Made by a program: the position numbers and the translations under genes. 64,000 bases of DNA from assembly GCA_965219495.1 (NCBI GenBank), contig OZ244777.1:868001-932000 (forward strand), read 5' to 3'. Position 1 is the stretch's first letter. Each line of letters begins with the position of its first letter. Shown here one piece after another: positions 34,614 to 42,996 of this stretch. The stretch comes from CAZPXZ01 sp965219495 (GTDB taxonomy: Bacteria > Pseudomonadota > Alphaproteobacteria > Rhodobacterales > CAZPXZ01). A model generated the notes under the pieces. It saw only the letters and a list, made by a program, of their open reading frames with translations. It had not been told where the DNA came from and made no database searches.

Positions 34614-36140
34614 ATGCCAGACCGTAGCCCAAGGTCAACCGCATATAAGGTGCCCAAATGCGCCAGTTCCTCGCTGGTAAGCACCCGTCTCATTCGCGAA
34701 CTCAAGACCTGCTATCCGCTCGCTCCCTTCCAAGAGCGATTCATCGCCCGCGCATTCGCACCGGAGACTGAGATTGCCGGGTGGTCAATGTCTCGGGGCA
34801 ACGGCAAATCCTCCATGATCGGATGGATTATCGAGAACGCCCTGACGCCGGGAGCGGCGCTATTCACGCCCGGTCGGGAAGTGATCCTTTGCGCCGCGTC
34901 TTTCGCGCAAGCCCGTATCGTTTTCGACGTTGTACGACAGGGGCTGGCCGCGTTCGCTCGCGACTACGCCATTTCCGACAATGCAACGCAAATGCATATC
35001 CGCCATCGCGAGTCAGGGACAAGCCTGCGCGCCATCAGTTCCTCCGCGAAGCGCGCCCTCGGACTGCTAAATTTCTCTTTGATTATTGGCGATGAACCCG
35101 CGTCTTGGGAAGCCCGAGGCGGTCAACTGATGTTTGACGCGCTTCGAACGTCCGTGGGCAAACTTTCCGGCCAGCGCGTAATCCTGATAGGAACGCAAGC
35201 GCCCTCGCTCCCCGGTAGCTGGTGGTTGAACCTAATCGAAAGCGGTTCGACTCCGGGGAGGCATGTTGAAGTGATCGCCGCTCCCGAAGATGAGGAATGG
35301 GACAAGTGGCCAACTATCCGCAAGGCGAATCCTCTTATCCTTCGGAACCCGAACCTTCGCCGAACCATCCTCCGGGAGAGAAATGAAGCGCGCAAGAATC
35401 CCACTCTCAGGCCATCCTTCGAGGCGTTCAGGCTCAACCGTCCCTCGGGCGATGCGGCAACGGTTCTGCTCACTGTACCGGATTGGCGGAAGGTTCTTGC
35501 GCGCCCAGTTCCCCCTCGGGAGGGCGAGCCTGTTGTCGGGCTAGATATCGGAGGGGAGCGGTCGTGGTGCGGGGCATGGGCGATTTGGGCAAATGGCCGT
35601 TGCGAAGCCTACGCGTCTATTGGCGGCCTCCCTTCACTCGAAGATCGCGAGAGACAGGATGCGTTGCCGTCCGGTGCGTACACGGATTTGTGCGCGGCGG
35701 GAAGCATGATCGTTGACGATGGCCACCGCATAGCGCGCCCGTCCGTGCTGATCGACCATCTAGCGGACATGGGCGTATTTCCCTCCTACGCGGTTTGCGA
35801 CCGCTTCCTACGCGCCGCCCTCGAAGATGCAATAAATGGTCGGTTCCCCTTGATGGAGCGAAAGACGCGTTGGAGTGAATCGACGGAAGATATCGCCGCT
35901 TTTCGCAAGCTGGCAATCGACGGACAACCGCACCTTGCAATGGCGCCAGAGTCCGTGAAGCTCGCAACCTTGAGCCTGTCTCAAGCGACCGTGCTAACAG
36001 ATGATCAAGGTTCTTGCCGAATCATCAAATCCCGCGCGCACCGCAGTCGCGACGATGTTGCAGTTTGCGGGACTCTGGCGGCGGGTGCCCTAGATCGCGA
36101 CATGCAAGCGGGCAGTGAGATCGCTGTTGCTATCGCATGA
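34614..36140 (+). CDS. terL: Phage terminase large subunit
   Basis: This is the ATP-driven DNA packaging motor. The 508-residue product has a Walker A variant SMSRGNGKSSM (about residue 59), a Walker B region LLNFSLIIGDEPASWE (about residue 158) and the nuclease domain start VVGLDIGGERSWCGAWAI (about residue 310). A second acidic patch (AVCDRFLRAALEDAI) and a final SRAHRSRDDVAVCGTLA block follow. No small terminase gene was found beside it. It overlaps the HNH gene by 4 bases. Confidence 0.9.
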   Translation: MPDRSPRSTAYKVPKCASSSLVSTRLIRELKTCYPLAPFQERFIARAFAPETEIAGWSMSRGNGKSSMIGWIIENALTPGAALFTPGREVILCAASFAQARIVFDVVRQGLAAFARDYAISDNATQMHIRHRESGTSLRAISSSAKRALGLLNFSLIIGDEPASWEARGGQLMFDALRTSVGKLSGQRVILIGTQAPSLPGSWWLNLIESGSTPGRHVEVIAAPEDEEWDKWPTIRKANPLILRNPNLRRTILRERNEARKNPTLRPSFEAFRLNRPSGDAATVLLTVPDWRKVLARPVPPREGEPVVGLDIGGERSWCGAWAIWANGRCEAYASIGGLPSLEDRERQDALPSGAYTDLCAAGSMIVDDGHRIARPSVLIDHLADMGVFPSYAVCDRFLRAALEDAINGRFPLMERKTRWSESTEDIAAFRKLAIDGQPHLAMAPESVKLATLSLSQATVLTDDQGSCRIIKSRAHRSRDDVAVCGTLAAGALDRDMQAGSEIAVAIA

Positions 36141-36439
36141 GTACGAAACGCGAACGGCGTGAGGTGTATGCGACCCCCGAGTGGTCAGCAGTCCGCGAAG
36201 AGGTAATGTCGCGGGCGGGTAATCTGTGCGAGCGGTGCGCGGCGAACGGCCGCACTGTCGCGGCAACGGACGTGCATCATAAACAGTCAATCCGGGAAAG
36301 CCCGGAAAAGGTGTTCGAAGCCTCAAACCTAGAGGCAATTTGCCGAGAATGTCATCGCGCTGAGCATTCGGCAAGGGCTGTCAACCGTGAATGGGAGACA
36401 TTCACAAGCGCGATTTTCAGAGGAGAGGTATTACCATGA
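36137..36439 (+). CDS. HNH endonuclease
   Basis: This 100-residue HNH nuclease has CERC and CREC zinc-binding pairs and the DVHHKQ...NLEAICRECHRAEH core. HNH proteins next to terminase genes assist DNA cleavage during head-full or cos packaging in HK97-like phages, and are a hallmark of capsid-forming satellites. It overlaps terL at its start and the capsid gene at its end (ATGA). Confidence 0.92.
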   Translation: MSTKRERREVYATPEWSAVREEVMSRAGNLCERCAANGRTVAATDVHHKQSIRESPEKVFEASNLEAICRECHRAEHSARAVNREWETFTSAIFRGEVLP

Positions 36440-37716
36440 ATTTACTTACTAAGAGCGAGAAATTGCGGCAAGAACAGAGCAAGGCTCGGGAGCGCGTGAT
36501 CGCGCTAAACAAGTTGGAGGAGCTTTCCGAGGAACAGCGAACGGAGCTCAACACGGCGGTCGACAGGCTAGAGGCCATCGAGCCGGAAATTCGAGCAGCG
36601 GTTACGGCGGAAGCGGCTGAGCGCGCGGCGCTTGCAGAAGAGGCGCGCACCGACTCGGACGTTGACCCGGAAACTCGGGAGCGAAACGAGCTGGCGAAAC
36701 AAGCGCGACTCACAAACTTTCTGCAATGCGCGATCACCGGGCGACGGCCCTCCGGCCCGGAAGCGGAATTGCGTGCGGCGGTAGGCCAAGGCGATGCAGA
36801 TATCCCATTGCTTATGTTCGACGTTCCCCATCGGGAGCGGCTACAGGCTGAGACGCGAGCGGTCACTCCCGCCGGTGCCTCTGTCGGAATTACCATGGGC
36901 ACTGTGCAACCGTTCATCTTTGCGCCGTCCGTTGCATCTGCCCTTGGCATAGAAATTCGGGACGTACCGAGCGGAACCTATGCCATTCCGACAATCACGA
37001 CCGCTCCCTCTAGCGCTGCTCCGAAAGCAAAGGCAGGGGTAGCGGACTCTACTGCTGGTGCGCTAACGGTCGCATCTGCGACTCCGAAACGCATTCCGGC
37101 GCGGCTGTCGCTGTCTCTCGAAGACATTGCAGCGGTGGGAACGGACAGCTTCGAGGATTCTTTACGGCAAGCCTTGCAGGGACAGCTTTCCAACTCGATG
37201 GATAACCAGATTATCAACGGGGACGGCAATGCTCCGAACCTAAACGGAATCATCAACCAATTAGGGAATCCTGGTGCTCCCGCCGCTGCGGTAGAAACTT
37301 TCGACAGGTGGGTTTCTTTGGTAGCGGCAGTTGTCGACGGGCTTTGGGCGAATTCCCTGCAAGAGATTTCCTCGATTTGGAACCCGGATGCCTACGTGCA
37401 GGCAGCTTCGAAATTCCGGGGGACGGACGGAGATATGACTGCTGCTAGCTATCTAATGGAAAAGACGGCTGGTTTCCGCGCGAATTCTCGCATGCCCGCG
37501 AAAGCTGCTCATATTGCTACGGGAATTGCAGCTAGGCTCGGGCAGCCGGGCATTGCGCGTGCGGTTGTTCCGAGTTGGGGACGTTTGACGGTAGATGACA
37601 TCTACACCGACTCCGGGAAGGGGCAGCGGCATATTACCGTGAGCGCAATCGTGGGCGACCTGCTCTTGGTTCAAAGTTCAGCCTATGTCCAGCTTGCCGC
37701 GCGGATATCCGTCTAA
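36436..37716 (+). CDS. HK97-type major capsid protein
   Basis: The 426-residue protein begins with an about 100-residue coiled-coil region (LRQEQSKARERVIALNKLEE onward) that acts as the scaffold (delta) domain and is normally removed by protease. The mature capsid domain starts near ITMGTVQPFIFAPSVASALG and ends LLLVQSSAYVQLAARISV. The start at 36436 has AGGAGAGG nine bases upstream and overlaps the HNH stop; an earlier ATG at 36391 is rejected. Confidence 0.88.
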   Translation: MNLLTKSEKLRQEQSKARERVIALNKLEELSEEQRTELNTAVDRLEAIEPEIRAAVTAEAAERAALAEEARTDSDVDPETRERNELAKQARLTNFLQCAITGRRPSGPEAELRAAVGQGDADIPLLMFDVPHRERLQAETRAVTPAGASVGITMGTVQPFIFAPSVASALGIEIRDVPSGTYAIPTITTAPSSAAPKAKAGVADSTAGALTVASATPKRIPARLSLSLEDIAAVGTDSFEDSLRQALQGQLSNSMDNQIINGDGNAPNLNGIINQLGNPGAPAAAVETFDRWVSLVAAVVDGLWANSLQEISSIWNPDAYVQAASKFRGTDGDMTAASYLMEKTAGFRANSRMPAKAAHIATGIAARLGQPGIARAVVPSWGRLTVDDIYTDSGKGQRHITVSAIVGDLLLVQSSAYVQLAARISV

Positions 37717-38201
37717 TGTCTGGCAAGGACTTCGAAACGGTGTGCTTCGGTGCGGAAATTCGCGCCGAAGCGGACACCCGAAAACTGCGGGGAATCGTCA
37801 TGCCCTATGGTACGGTTAGCCTGAGTCACCGTGAGCGGTTTCTGGCCGGCAGCCTGTCGGTGGCTTCGCGCGGGGTCGTGAACTTGTTGCATGACCGCTC
37901 GCAAGCGATTTCCGGCTGGCCGGGAAGTGTAGAGTTTCGAGATACGGGGGAGGGTCTGGAGACAGAAATTTCCGTAGACGATTCACCTGAAGGGAAGGAG
38001 GCGATAGCTCGAGTGCTTGCGGGCGAACTGGCCGGATTTTCGGTCGAATTCAACCGGGCGCACTCGAAAATCATCAATGGCATTCGCGAAGTGTCCGGAG
38101 CCGTGCTTGTGGGCATTGGACTAGTTCGGGCACCCTCCTATTCGGGCACGGCCGTTAGCCTTCGAGAACGGGAACGGGGGAGGGGCATATGGATTTGTTG
38201 A
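37716..38201 (+). CDS. HK97-type prohead protease
   Basis: The 161-residue maturation protease of the U35/HK97 family has LRGIVMPYGTVS, then LSVASRGVVNLLHDRSQAIS (catalytic His) and LAGFSVEFNRAHSKIINGIR (catalytic Ser in GFSVEF). It would cleave the capsid scaffold domain. The start shares a base with the capsid stop (TAATG) and the end overlaps the portal gene by 13 bases. It lies after the capsid gene, the reverse of the usual order. Confidence 0.88.
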   Translation: MSGKDFETVCFGAEIRAEADTRKLRGIVMPYGTVSLSHRERFLAGSLSVASRGVVNLLHDRSQAISGWPGSVEFRDTGEGLETEISVDDSPEGKEAIARVLAGELAGFSVEFNRAHSKIINGIREVSGAVLVGIGLVRAPSYSGTAVSLRERERGRGIWIC

Positions 38202-39226
38202 GGCCATTCCGCCGAACTGAGCGACGGACTGAGCGACGGGGGAGCGAGGACGTTACGGATTTAGACACGGTGGTTGCGGGCCGGGCGCTAGAGCTTGCGG
38301 CCGGGAAGCGGGTGGACGTGAATCGTTTGGCTGCGGCCGAAAGCTGCGCCGGGCTGTATGCACGTTCATTCGCTTCCGCGATTGTCGATGGAACTAGCCT
38401 GCTAGCTCCGGATATTCTGTCCATGATGGGGCGCGCCCTTTTGTTCAAGGGGGAATTTCTGGGCATTTTAGAAGCGTCAGGGATGGTCGTTCCAGCCTCG
38501 CTGTCGGAAGTGCTAGGCAAGTCGCCTAACCCTCGTGAATGGGGCTACAGGTTGCATGTCAACACTCCGGCCGGGCAAGAGATGCTCACGGTGCCTGCAA
38601 GCTCAATTCTGCATGTCAGGATAAACGCTTCGGTAGGCGCGCCTTGGCGCGGTAGATCGCCGCTTAAGGGGGCGATGAATGAGATCGAACTGGCTGTCGT
38701 GGCGGCAACTGCCCTGGCGAATGAAGCCCGGACGAAACCACTTGCGTTTCTGAACATAGATCGGACTGGCCCTGGCTCGCAATCACGACTCACTCCCGAG
38801 CAAACTAAGCAGGTCGCTTCAGCCATCAAGACCTTCGGCCCGGGCGATGTGGCGATTCTCGGCGATCCATTTAGCGCCGACCGGATCAAGGCCGATCCTT
38901 CATCCTCTCTCAATTCCGCCCGGCAATCGGCCAACTCGGACGTGTGCGGCGCGGCGGGCGTCCCTGCGGTCCTGCTATCCGGGGAGGGTGATGGGACAAC
39001 CGCGCGGGAAGCCTATCGGAGATTCACGCGAAGCACGATTGAGCCGCTAGGCAGACTGTTGGCTCATGAAGCTAGTCGGAAGCTAGAGGAAACCGTCACG
39101 GTTCGATTTGACAACCTGCGGGCCAGTGACGTTGCCATGAACGCGCGGGCATTCGCGGCGCTAGTCGGGAATGACATTCCCGCTTCCGAGGCGCTTGAGC
39201 TTTCGGGGCTATTGACGGCGAACTAG
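38189..39226 (+). CDS. Phage portal protein (HK97 family)
   Basis: This is the dodecameric ring through which DNA enters the head. The 345-residue product has the family blocks LAAAESCAGLYARSFASA, SSILHVRINASVGAPWRGRS, EQTKQVASAIKTFGPGDVAI, VPAVLLSGEGDGTTAREAYR and FTRSTIEPLGRLLAHE. It is somewhat shorter than HK97 portal (about 420), mostly at the C-terminus. It follows the protease in the same operon. Confidence 0.87.
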   Translation: MDLLRPFRRTERRTERRGSEDVTDLDTVVAGRALELAAGKRVDVNRLAAAESCAGLYARSFASAIVDGTSLLAPDILSMMGRALLFKGEFLGILEASGMVVPASLSEVLGKSPNPREWGYRLHVNTPAGQEMLTVPASSILHVRINASVGAPWRGRSPLKGAMNEIELAVVAATALANEARTKPLAFLNIDRTGPGSQSRLTPEQTKQVASAIKTFGPGDVAILGDPFSADRIKADPSSSLNSARQSANSDVCGAAGVPAVLLSGEGDGTTAREAYRRFTRSTIEPLGRLLAHEASRKLEETVTVRFDNLRASDVAMNARAFAALVGNDIPASEALELSGLLTAN

Positions 39227-39423
39227 GAACGCAATTATCTCTCGACCCGGAACCCCTCGCCTCTAGGTAAACGTTGTCACTGCTAAGCGAAGCGCGGTGC
39301 CGGGTCGAGAGTTATTTGCGTTCTCCGGGCGCACGGCCAGCCAGGGAGCACATATCGCATGCTAGGGCGGGTGTCTTTCCACGTTGCAATGCTCATAGGC
39401 CCTAGCATGCGTTATGTGCTCCC
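39227..39423 (+). repeat. Two consecutive long stem-loops between portal and adaptor genes
   Basis: The first stem is 39227-39250 against 39300-39323 (24 bases, 2 mismatches, loop 49). The second is 39344-39368 against 39399-39423 (25 bases, 1 mismatch, loop 30). They fill nearly the whole 212-base gap between two late genes that would otherwise be co-transcribed. Neither has a U tract. A structured RNA, packaging or regulatory element, or small inverted-repeat insertions, are possible. Confidence 0.75.
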
Positions 39424-39438
39424 TCCGAGGATTACCCT

Positions 39439-39801
39439 ATGACCCTTCGCCTACTTCCCGCCGAATATATCCGTTCCTGCGGCGCGCAAGAGGGTATCGC
39501 CCTGTACCCTGTGGTACAGCAACCGTCTCTCACAACCAATAAGCTGGAGTTTCCAGCGGTGGTTTATCGGGAGATAGGCAGGGAGGGTGAAGAGGCGATT
39601 GACGGCAATCTCACCACCGCTTGCACGTTTCGTTTAGACGCTCGGGCAAAAACGTATGCGGGTGCGGAAGCTGTCGGTTCGCGATTGATCGAGTGTCTTA
39701 TTCGCGGCGGAAGGTTCAACGGCATTCTCACCAGGGGTGACGATTACGACGGGCGATTGGATATCTACCGCCGAATTCAGACTGTTTCGATAGAACCCTA
39801 G
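39439..39801 (+). CDS. Head-tail adaptor/completion protein
   Basis: The 120-residue protein resembles DUF3168-type tail-completion proteins: IALYPVVQQPSLTTNKLEFP at the front, TTACTFRLDARAKTYAGAEA in the middle and a short C-terminus. It is the last gene of the element, and no tail genes follow. In capsid-forming satellites, adaptors let the satellite head accept helper-phage tails; that role is inferred here. Confidence 0.68.
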   Translation: MTLRLLPAEYIRSCGAQEGIALYPVVQQPSLTTNKLEFPAVVYREIGREGEEAIDGNLTTACTFRLDARAKTYAGAEAVGSRLIECLIRGGRFNGILTRGDDYDGRLDIYRRIQTVSIEP

Positions 39802-39817
39802 TCCGTAGTAATCCGTT
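39799..39817 (+). promoter_or_regulatory. Candidate right integrase arm sites
   Basis: TAGTCCGTA (39799-39807, beginning inside the stop codon of the adaptor gene) and TAATCCGTT (39809-39817) match the left-end sites at 29989 and 30052. Confidence 0.5.
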
Positions 39818-39911
39818 GCAGTACCCGGCTATACCGTCCAAAAAACGTATGACAGAACGTAGGCTGAGACTACCAAAATCTATATGTACCAATAGTTTAG
39901 GTGGTGTAATC

Positions 39912-39924
39912 GGCGGAAGGGGCG
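39912..39924 (+). other. Candidate right attachment site within tRNA-Ser
   Basis: Same 13-mer as 29954-29966. It covers the 3' acceptor strand and the first bases of the T arm of the tRNA gene, a favoured target of P4-type integrases. Confidence 0.55.
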
Positions 39925-40000
39925 GGATTCGAACCCGCGGTGGTTTCAACCACGCCGGTTTTCAAGACCGGTGCATTAAGCCAGACTCTGCCACCCTTCC
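39914..40000 (-). tRNA. tRNA-Ser (anticodon UGA)
   Basis: The minus strand folds into an 87-base serine-type tRNA: acceptor GGAAGGG/CCCTTCC, D arm GCAGAGTCTGGCTTAATGC, anticodon stem CCGGT with loop CTTGAAA (anticodon TGA), a long variable arm (GTGGTTGAAACCAC) and T arm GCGGGTTCGAATCCCGC. CCA is not encoded. Its 3' end coincides with the right end of the satellite, so the element completes the gene. Confidence 0.95.
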
Positions 40001-40091
40001 ACGTCCCCCGCAGTCTATCCACACAACCGAAGGATGCGCCAGCGGGATGGGGGACGTTGTTCCAAATCCGATTGTGGACTATGTGTCGGGT

Positions 40092-41255
40092 ATGTCCATC
40101 CTAAACATATCCCGTCTCCGCCTGAGCATTCTCGCGCTCGCGACGCTGTTCTGGCTAGCTTCTCCCGGCGGCGCTTGGGCGCTTTCCACGAATGCTCGCG
40201 CGAGCCATGCCATTCTCGTCGATCTGAGCACCGACGCGATACTTCTCGAGAAAAACGCCGATGCCCCGATTCCACCGGCCTCAATGTCCAAGCTCATGAC
40301 ACTCGAAGTGGTGTTCCGGGCGCTTTCCGAAGGCCGGCTTTCGTTTGATGACCAATTCCTCGTCAGCAGGAAGGCCTACCAGATGGGCGGCTCCAAGATG
40401 TTCGTGGGTCTTGAGAAGCTGATCCGCGTCGAAGATCTGATTCGCGGAATCATCATCTCTTCGGGTAACGATGCTTGCATCGTCATTGCCGAAGGCTTTG
40501 ACGGATCCGAGAAGGCTTTCGCCGAGCGCCTGAACCGCCGCGCCGCTCAGTTGGGGCTCCTGAATTCGCACTTCACCAATTCCAGCGGCTGGCCGGATCC
40601 CCAGCATCGCATGAGCGCACGAGATCTTGCTCTGCTGACCGCGCATATCGTCCGAACCTATCCACAGATGTTTCCAATATTCAGTGAAACCGAGTTCACC
40701 TGGGAGGGGATCAAGCAGAGCAATCGCAACCCCCTGCTCTACGCCGAAATTGGTGCGGACGGCATGAAGACGGGATACACCCGGGAGTCCGGATACAGCC
40801 TAGCGGGCACAGCGGTGCGCGGCGAACGAAGGCTTGTCCTGGTTCTCGCGGGAATCGAAACCCTGAAGGCGCGAACCGCTGAATCCCGTCGCCTGATTGA
40901 ATGGGGCTTTCGCGAATTCAAGAACGGCACGTTTTACGAGGCTGGCGAAATCGTCGGCAGGGCAAAAGTCTGGATGGGCGAAGAGGGAACCGTCGGTTTG
41001 GAAGTCGGTGAGACGGTCCGTGGTACGGTGCCTGCTTCCCATCAGGAAGAGGCGGTCGCAACGATTTCGATACGGGAACCGGTCGAGGCACCGGTAGAAA
41101 AAGGCCAGCAGATCGGCACGATAACCGTCGAATTCCCGGACGGCCCTTCCTTCAACGCCCCGCTCGTGGCAAGCGACGCGGTAGGCAAGGGTAACCTTTT
41201 CATTCGCGCCCTAACACTTCTGGAACACGCCCTGTTTGGGGAGTCGAAGGAGTGA
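40092..41255 (+). CDS. dacC: D-alanyl-D-alanine carboxypeptidase (PBP5/6 family)
   Basis: This enzyme trims the terminal D-Ala of peptidoglycan stem peptides in the periplasm. The 387-residue product has a signal peptide (LSILALATLFWLASPGGAWA) and the catalytic SMSKLM (SxxK), SSGNDA (SxN) and DGMKTGY (KTG) motifs. A C-terminal PBP5-type domain ends in a membrane-binding helix (LFIRALTLLEHALFG). I chose the ATG at 40092, directly before the signal peptide; 40047 is an alternative. The next gene overlaps it by 4 bases. Confidence 0.92.
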   Translation: MSILNISRLRLSILALATLFWLASPGGAWALSTNARASHAILVDLSTDAILLEKNADAPIPPASMSKLMTLEVVFRALSEGRLSFDDQFLVSRKAYQMGGSKMFVGLEKLIRVEDLIRGIIISSGNDACIVIAEGFDGSEKAFAERLNRRAAQLGLLNSHFTNSSGWPDPQHRMSARDLALLTAHIVRTYPQMFPIFSETEFTWEGIKQSNRNPLLYAEIGADGMKTGYTRESGYSLAGTAVRGERRLVLVLAGIETLKARTAESRRLIEWGFREFKNGTFYEAGEIVGRAKVWMGEEGTVGLEVGETVRGTVPASHQEEAVATISIREPVEAPVEKGQQIGTITVEFPDGPSFNAPLVASDAVGKGNLFIRALTLLEHALFGESKE

Positions 41256-41896
41256 TCCGCGGCGACACCGGCATATTCATCACACTTGAAGGCGGTGATG
41301 GCGCGGGAAAATCGACCCAGGTGGAGAATCTCTATCGGCGATTGTTGGCGGGCGGAAAGAAGGTAATCGTCACGCGCGAGCCTGGAGGAACATGCGGAGC
41401 GGAAGCAATCCGACGTATTCTCTTGGAGGGCGAACCCGACCGTTGGTCGGGTATGACGGAAGTGCTCTTGTTCTGCGCGGCGCGAAGCGACCACATGGAG
41501 AGAGTCATCCGGCCCGCGCTTGAACACGGCACCGTTGTTCTCTGTGACCGTTTTCACGACTCGACAGAGGTGTACCAAGCGGCCGCCGGCGGCGTAGACC
41601 CGCGCACGGTCCGCAAGATTCACGAAATGTCCATAGGGCGGTCCCCGGACCTGACACTCGTCCTGCTTCTCGACCCGATGACTGCCGCAGCCCGTTGCGA
41701 TGGTCGGGCCGGGGGGCATCACAGATTCGAAAAACTGAATGAAGACTTCCGACGGCGCGTTGAGGCGGGCTACCGGGACCTTTGCAAACGGGAACCCGGG
41801 CGCTGCCGAGCCATTGACGCGAATGCCAGCGAAGACGCTGTTGCTGCATCCATTTGGGAGGCTGTCGCTCCCTTTCTCCACCGGAGCGAAGCGTGA
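41252..41896 (+). CDS. tmk: Thymidylate kinase
   Basis: Tmk phosphorylates dTMP to dTDP. The 214-residue product has the P-loop LEGGDGAGKSTQ, the EPGGT motif (REPGGTCGAEAIR), the DR(F/Y) motif VLCDRFHDST and a lid region (CDGRAGGHHRFE). GTG start, overlapping the dac stop as GTGA and itself followed by holB in the same way. Confidence 0.93.
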   Translation: MIRGDTGIFITLEGGDGAGKSTQVENLYRRLLAGGKKVIVTREPGGTCGAEAIRRILLEGEPDRWSGMTEVLLFCAARSDHMERVIRPALEHGTVVLCDRFHDSTEVYQAAAGGVDPRTVRKIHEMSIGRSPDLTLVLLLDPMTAAARCDGRAGGHHRFEKLNEDFRRRVEAGYRDLCKREPGRCRAIDANASEDAVAASIWEAVAPFLHRSEA

Positions 41897-42990
41897 GCGG
41901 AGACGAAGTCTGTCCGGACCAAGTGCCTGGTGCGCCGCATCCTCGCCAAACACTGGCGCTCCACGGGCAGGAACGGCCCGAACGCGAGTTTCTCGAAGCA
42001 ATTCGCTCCGGCCGACTTCCTCACGCTTGGCTGATACATGGACCGCAAGGCGTCGGAAAGGCCACGCTTGCCTATCGAGTTGCGAGATTCCTGATTTCGG
42101 GCGGAGACCCGGACGCGGACTCCCTGGATGTTGCCGGGGACAATCCTGCCAGCCGGAGGATCGCGGCCTATTCGGAACGTAGATTGCGAACCGTGCGCCG
42201 AGAGTGGGACAGGTCGAAGGGGCGCCCCTACACGCGGGTACGCGTGGAAGACGTACGCGCGCTCCTGCAATTTTTTCATCTCACATCGGCACTGGGCGGT
42301 TGGCGAATTGCCGTTCTCGACGCCGCGGAGGAAATGAATGAAAGTTCTTCCAATGCCTTGTTGAAGATGCTCGAGGAACCGCCGGACCGGGCGGCAATCC
42401 TACTGGTCAGCCACGACCCGCACCGCCTGCTGCCGACAATCCGCTCCCGTTGCAGACATCTTCCGCTTCGTCAGCTCGGCGCGAAGGCCTTTGGTCGCGC
42501 CGTTCGAGACGCTCTCCCGGAGATCGGCGAGAGCGAACTGCAACTTCTGGAACGCACGTGCGACGGTTCGGCTGGCGAAGCCCTGCGCACGCATTGTTGC
42601 GGCGGGGCGAAGCTGCTCCGTGACCTGGAGACCCTTCTCGGAACTCTGCCCCGCCTAGACCGCACTGCGTTCGCGAACTTCTCGGAAACCCTGCAAAAGC
42701 GCGACGCAGCCCTGCAGCGCGAAATCGTAGTCCGGGTAACCGGGAACACCTTGTCGAAACTCGCGCGCGCCGCAGCCAATGCGGAAATCGAGCGAAGCGA
42801 TCTCCTGAATCTCCTGAAACCCCTGACCGGCGCCCCGAGACAGGCAACTGTCTGGGCCGAAGCGGCGTTCGAGTTCCGCAAGACCGTGGAGGAATCCACT
42901 GCCGTGAACATTGATCCTGCGACCACGTTACTCGTAGCATTTACGAATATCGAAGCCGCCGCGCTCCGCGCGGAGGCGATGGGCCGGTAG
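41893..42990 (+). CDS. holB: DNA polymerase III delta' subunit
   Basis: HolB is part of the clamp loader. The 365-residue product starts with GTG (GTGA overlap with tmk) and shows a Walker A-like GPQGVGKATL, YTRVRVEDVRALLQFFHLTS, RIAVLDAAEEMNESSSNALL and LKMLEEPP, and the sensor region TIRSRCRHLPLRQL. The tmk-holB-tatD order is widespread in proteobacteria. The open frame upstream of 41893 lies in tmk. Confidence 0.9.
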   Translation: MSGDEVCPDQVPGAPHPRQTLALHGQERPEREFLEAIRSGRLPHAWLIHGPQGVGKATLAYRVARFLISGGDPDADSLDVAGDNPASRRIAAYSERRLRTVRREWDRSKGRPYTRVRVEDVRALLQFFHLTSALGGWRIAVLDAAEEMNESSSNALLKMLEEPPDRAAILLVSHDPHRLLPTIRSRCRHLPLRQLGAKAFGRAVRDALPEIGESELQLLERTCDGSAGEALRTHCCGGAKLLRDLETLLGTLPRLDRTAFANFSETLQKRDAALQREIVVRVTGNTLSKLARAAANAEIERSDLLNLLKPLTGAPRQATVWAEAAFEFRKTVEESTAVNIDPATTLLVAFTNIEAAALRAEAMGR

Positions 42991-42996
42991 TGTTCC

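Larger units (their letters stand above)
29954..39924 (+). mobile_element. Integrated phage satellite with a head-only structural module
   Basis: This is a roughly 10-kb block bounded by the 13-base repeat and by paired TARTCCGTW-type sites at each end. The gene order is integrase, AlpA-like regulator, two small ORFs, TOPRIM/helicase protein, iteron/inverted-repeat region, large terminase, HNH nuclease, capsid, protease, portal and head-tail adaptor. Tail, lysis and lysogeny-repressor genes are absent. Size, integrase-alpA-primase start and capsid genes without tails match the concept of capsid-forming phage-inducible islands. A deleted prophage is the main alternative. Confidence 0.78.
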
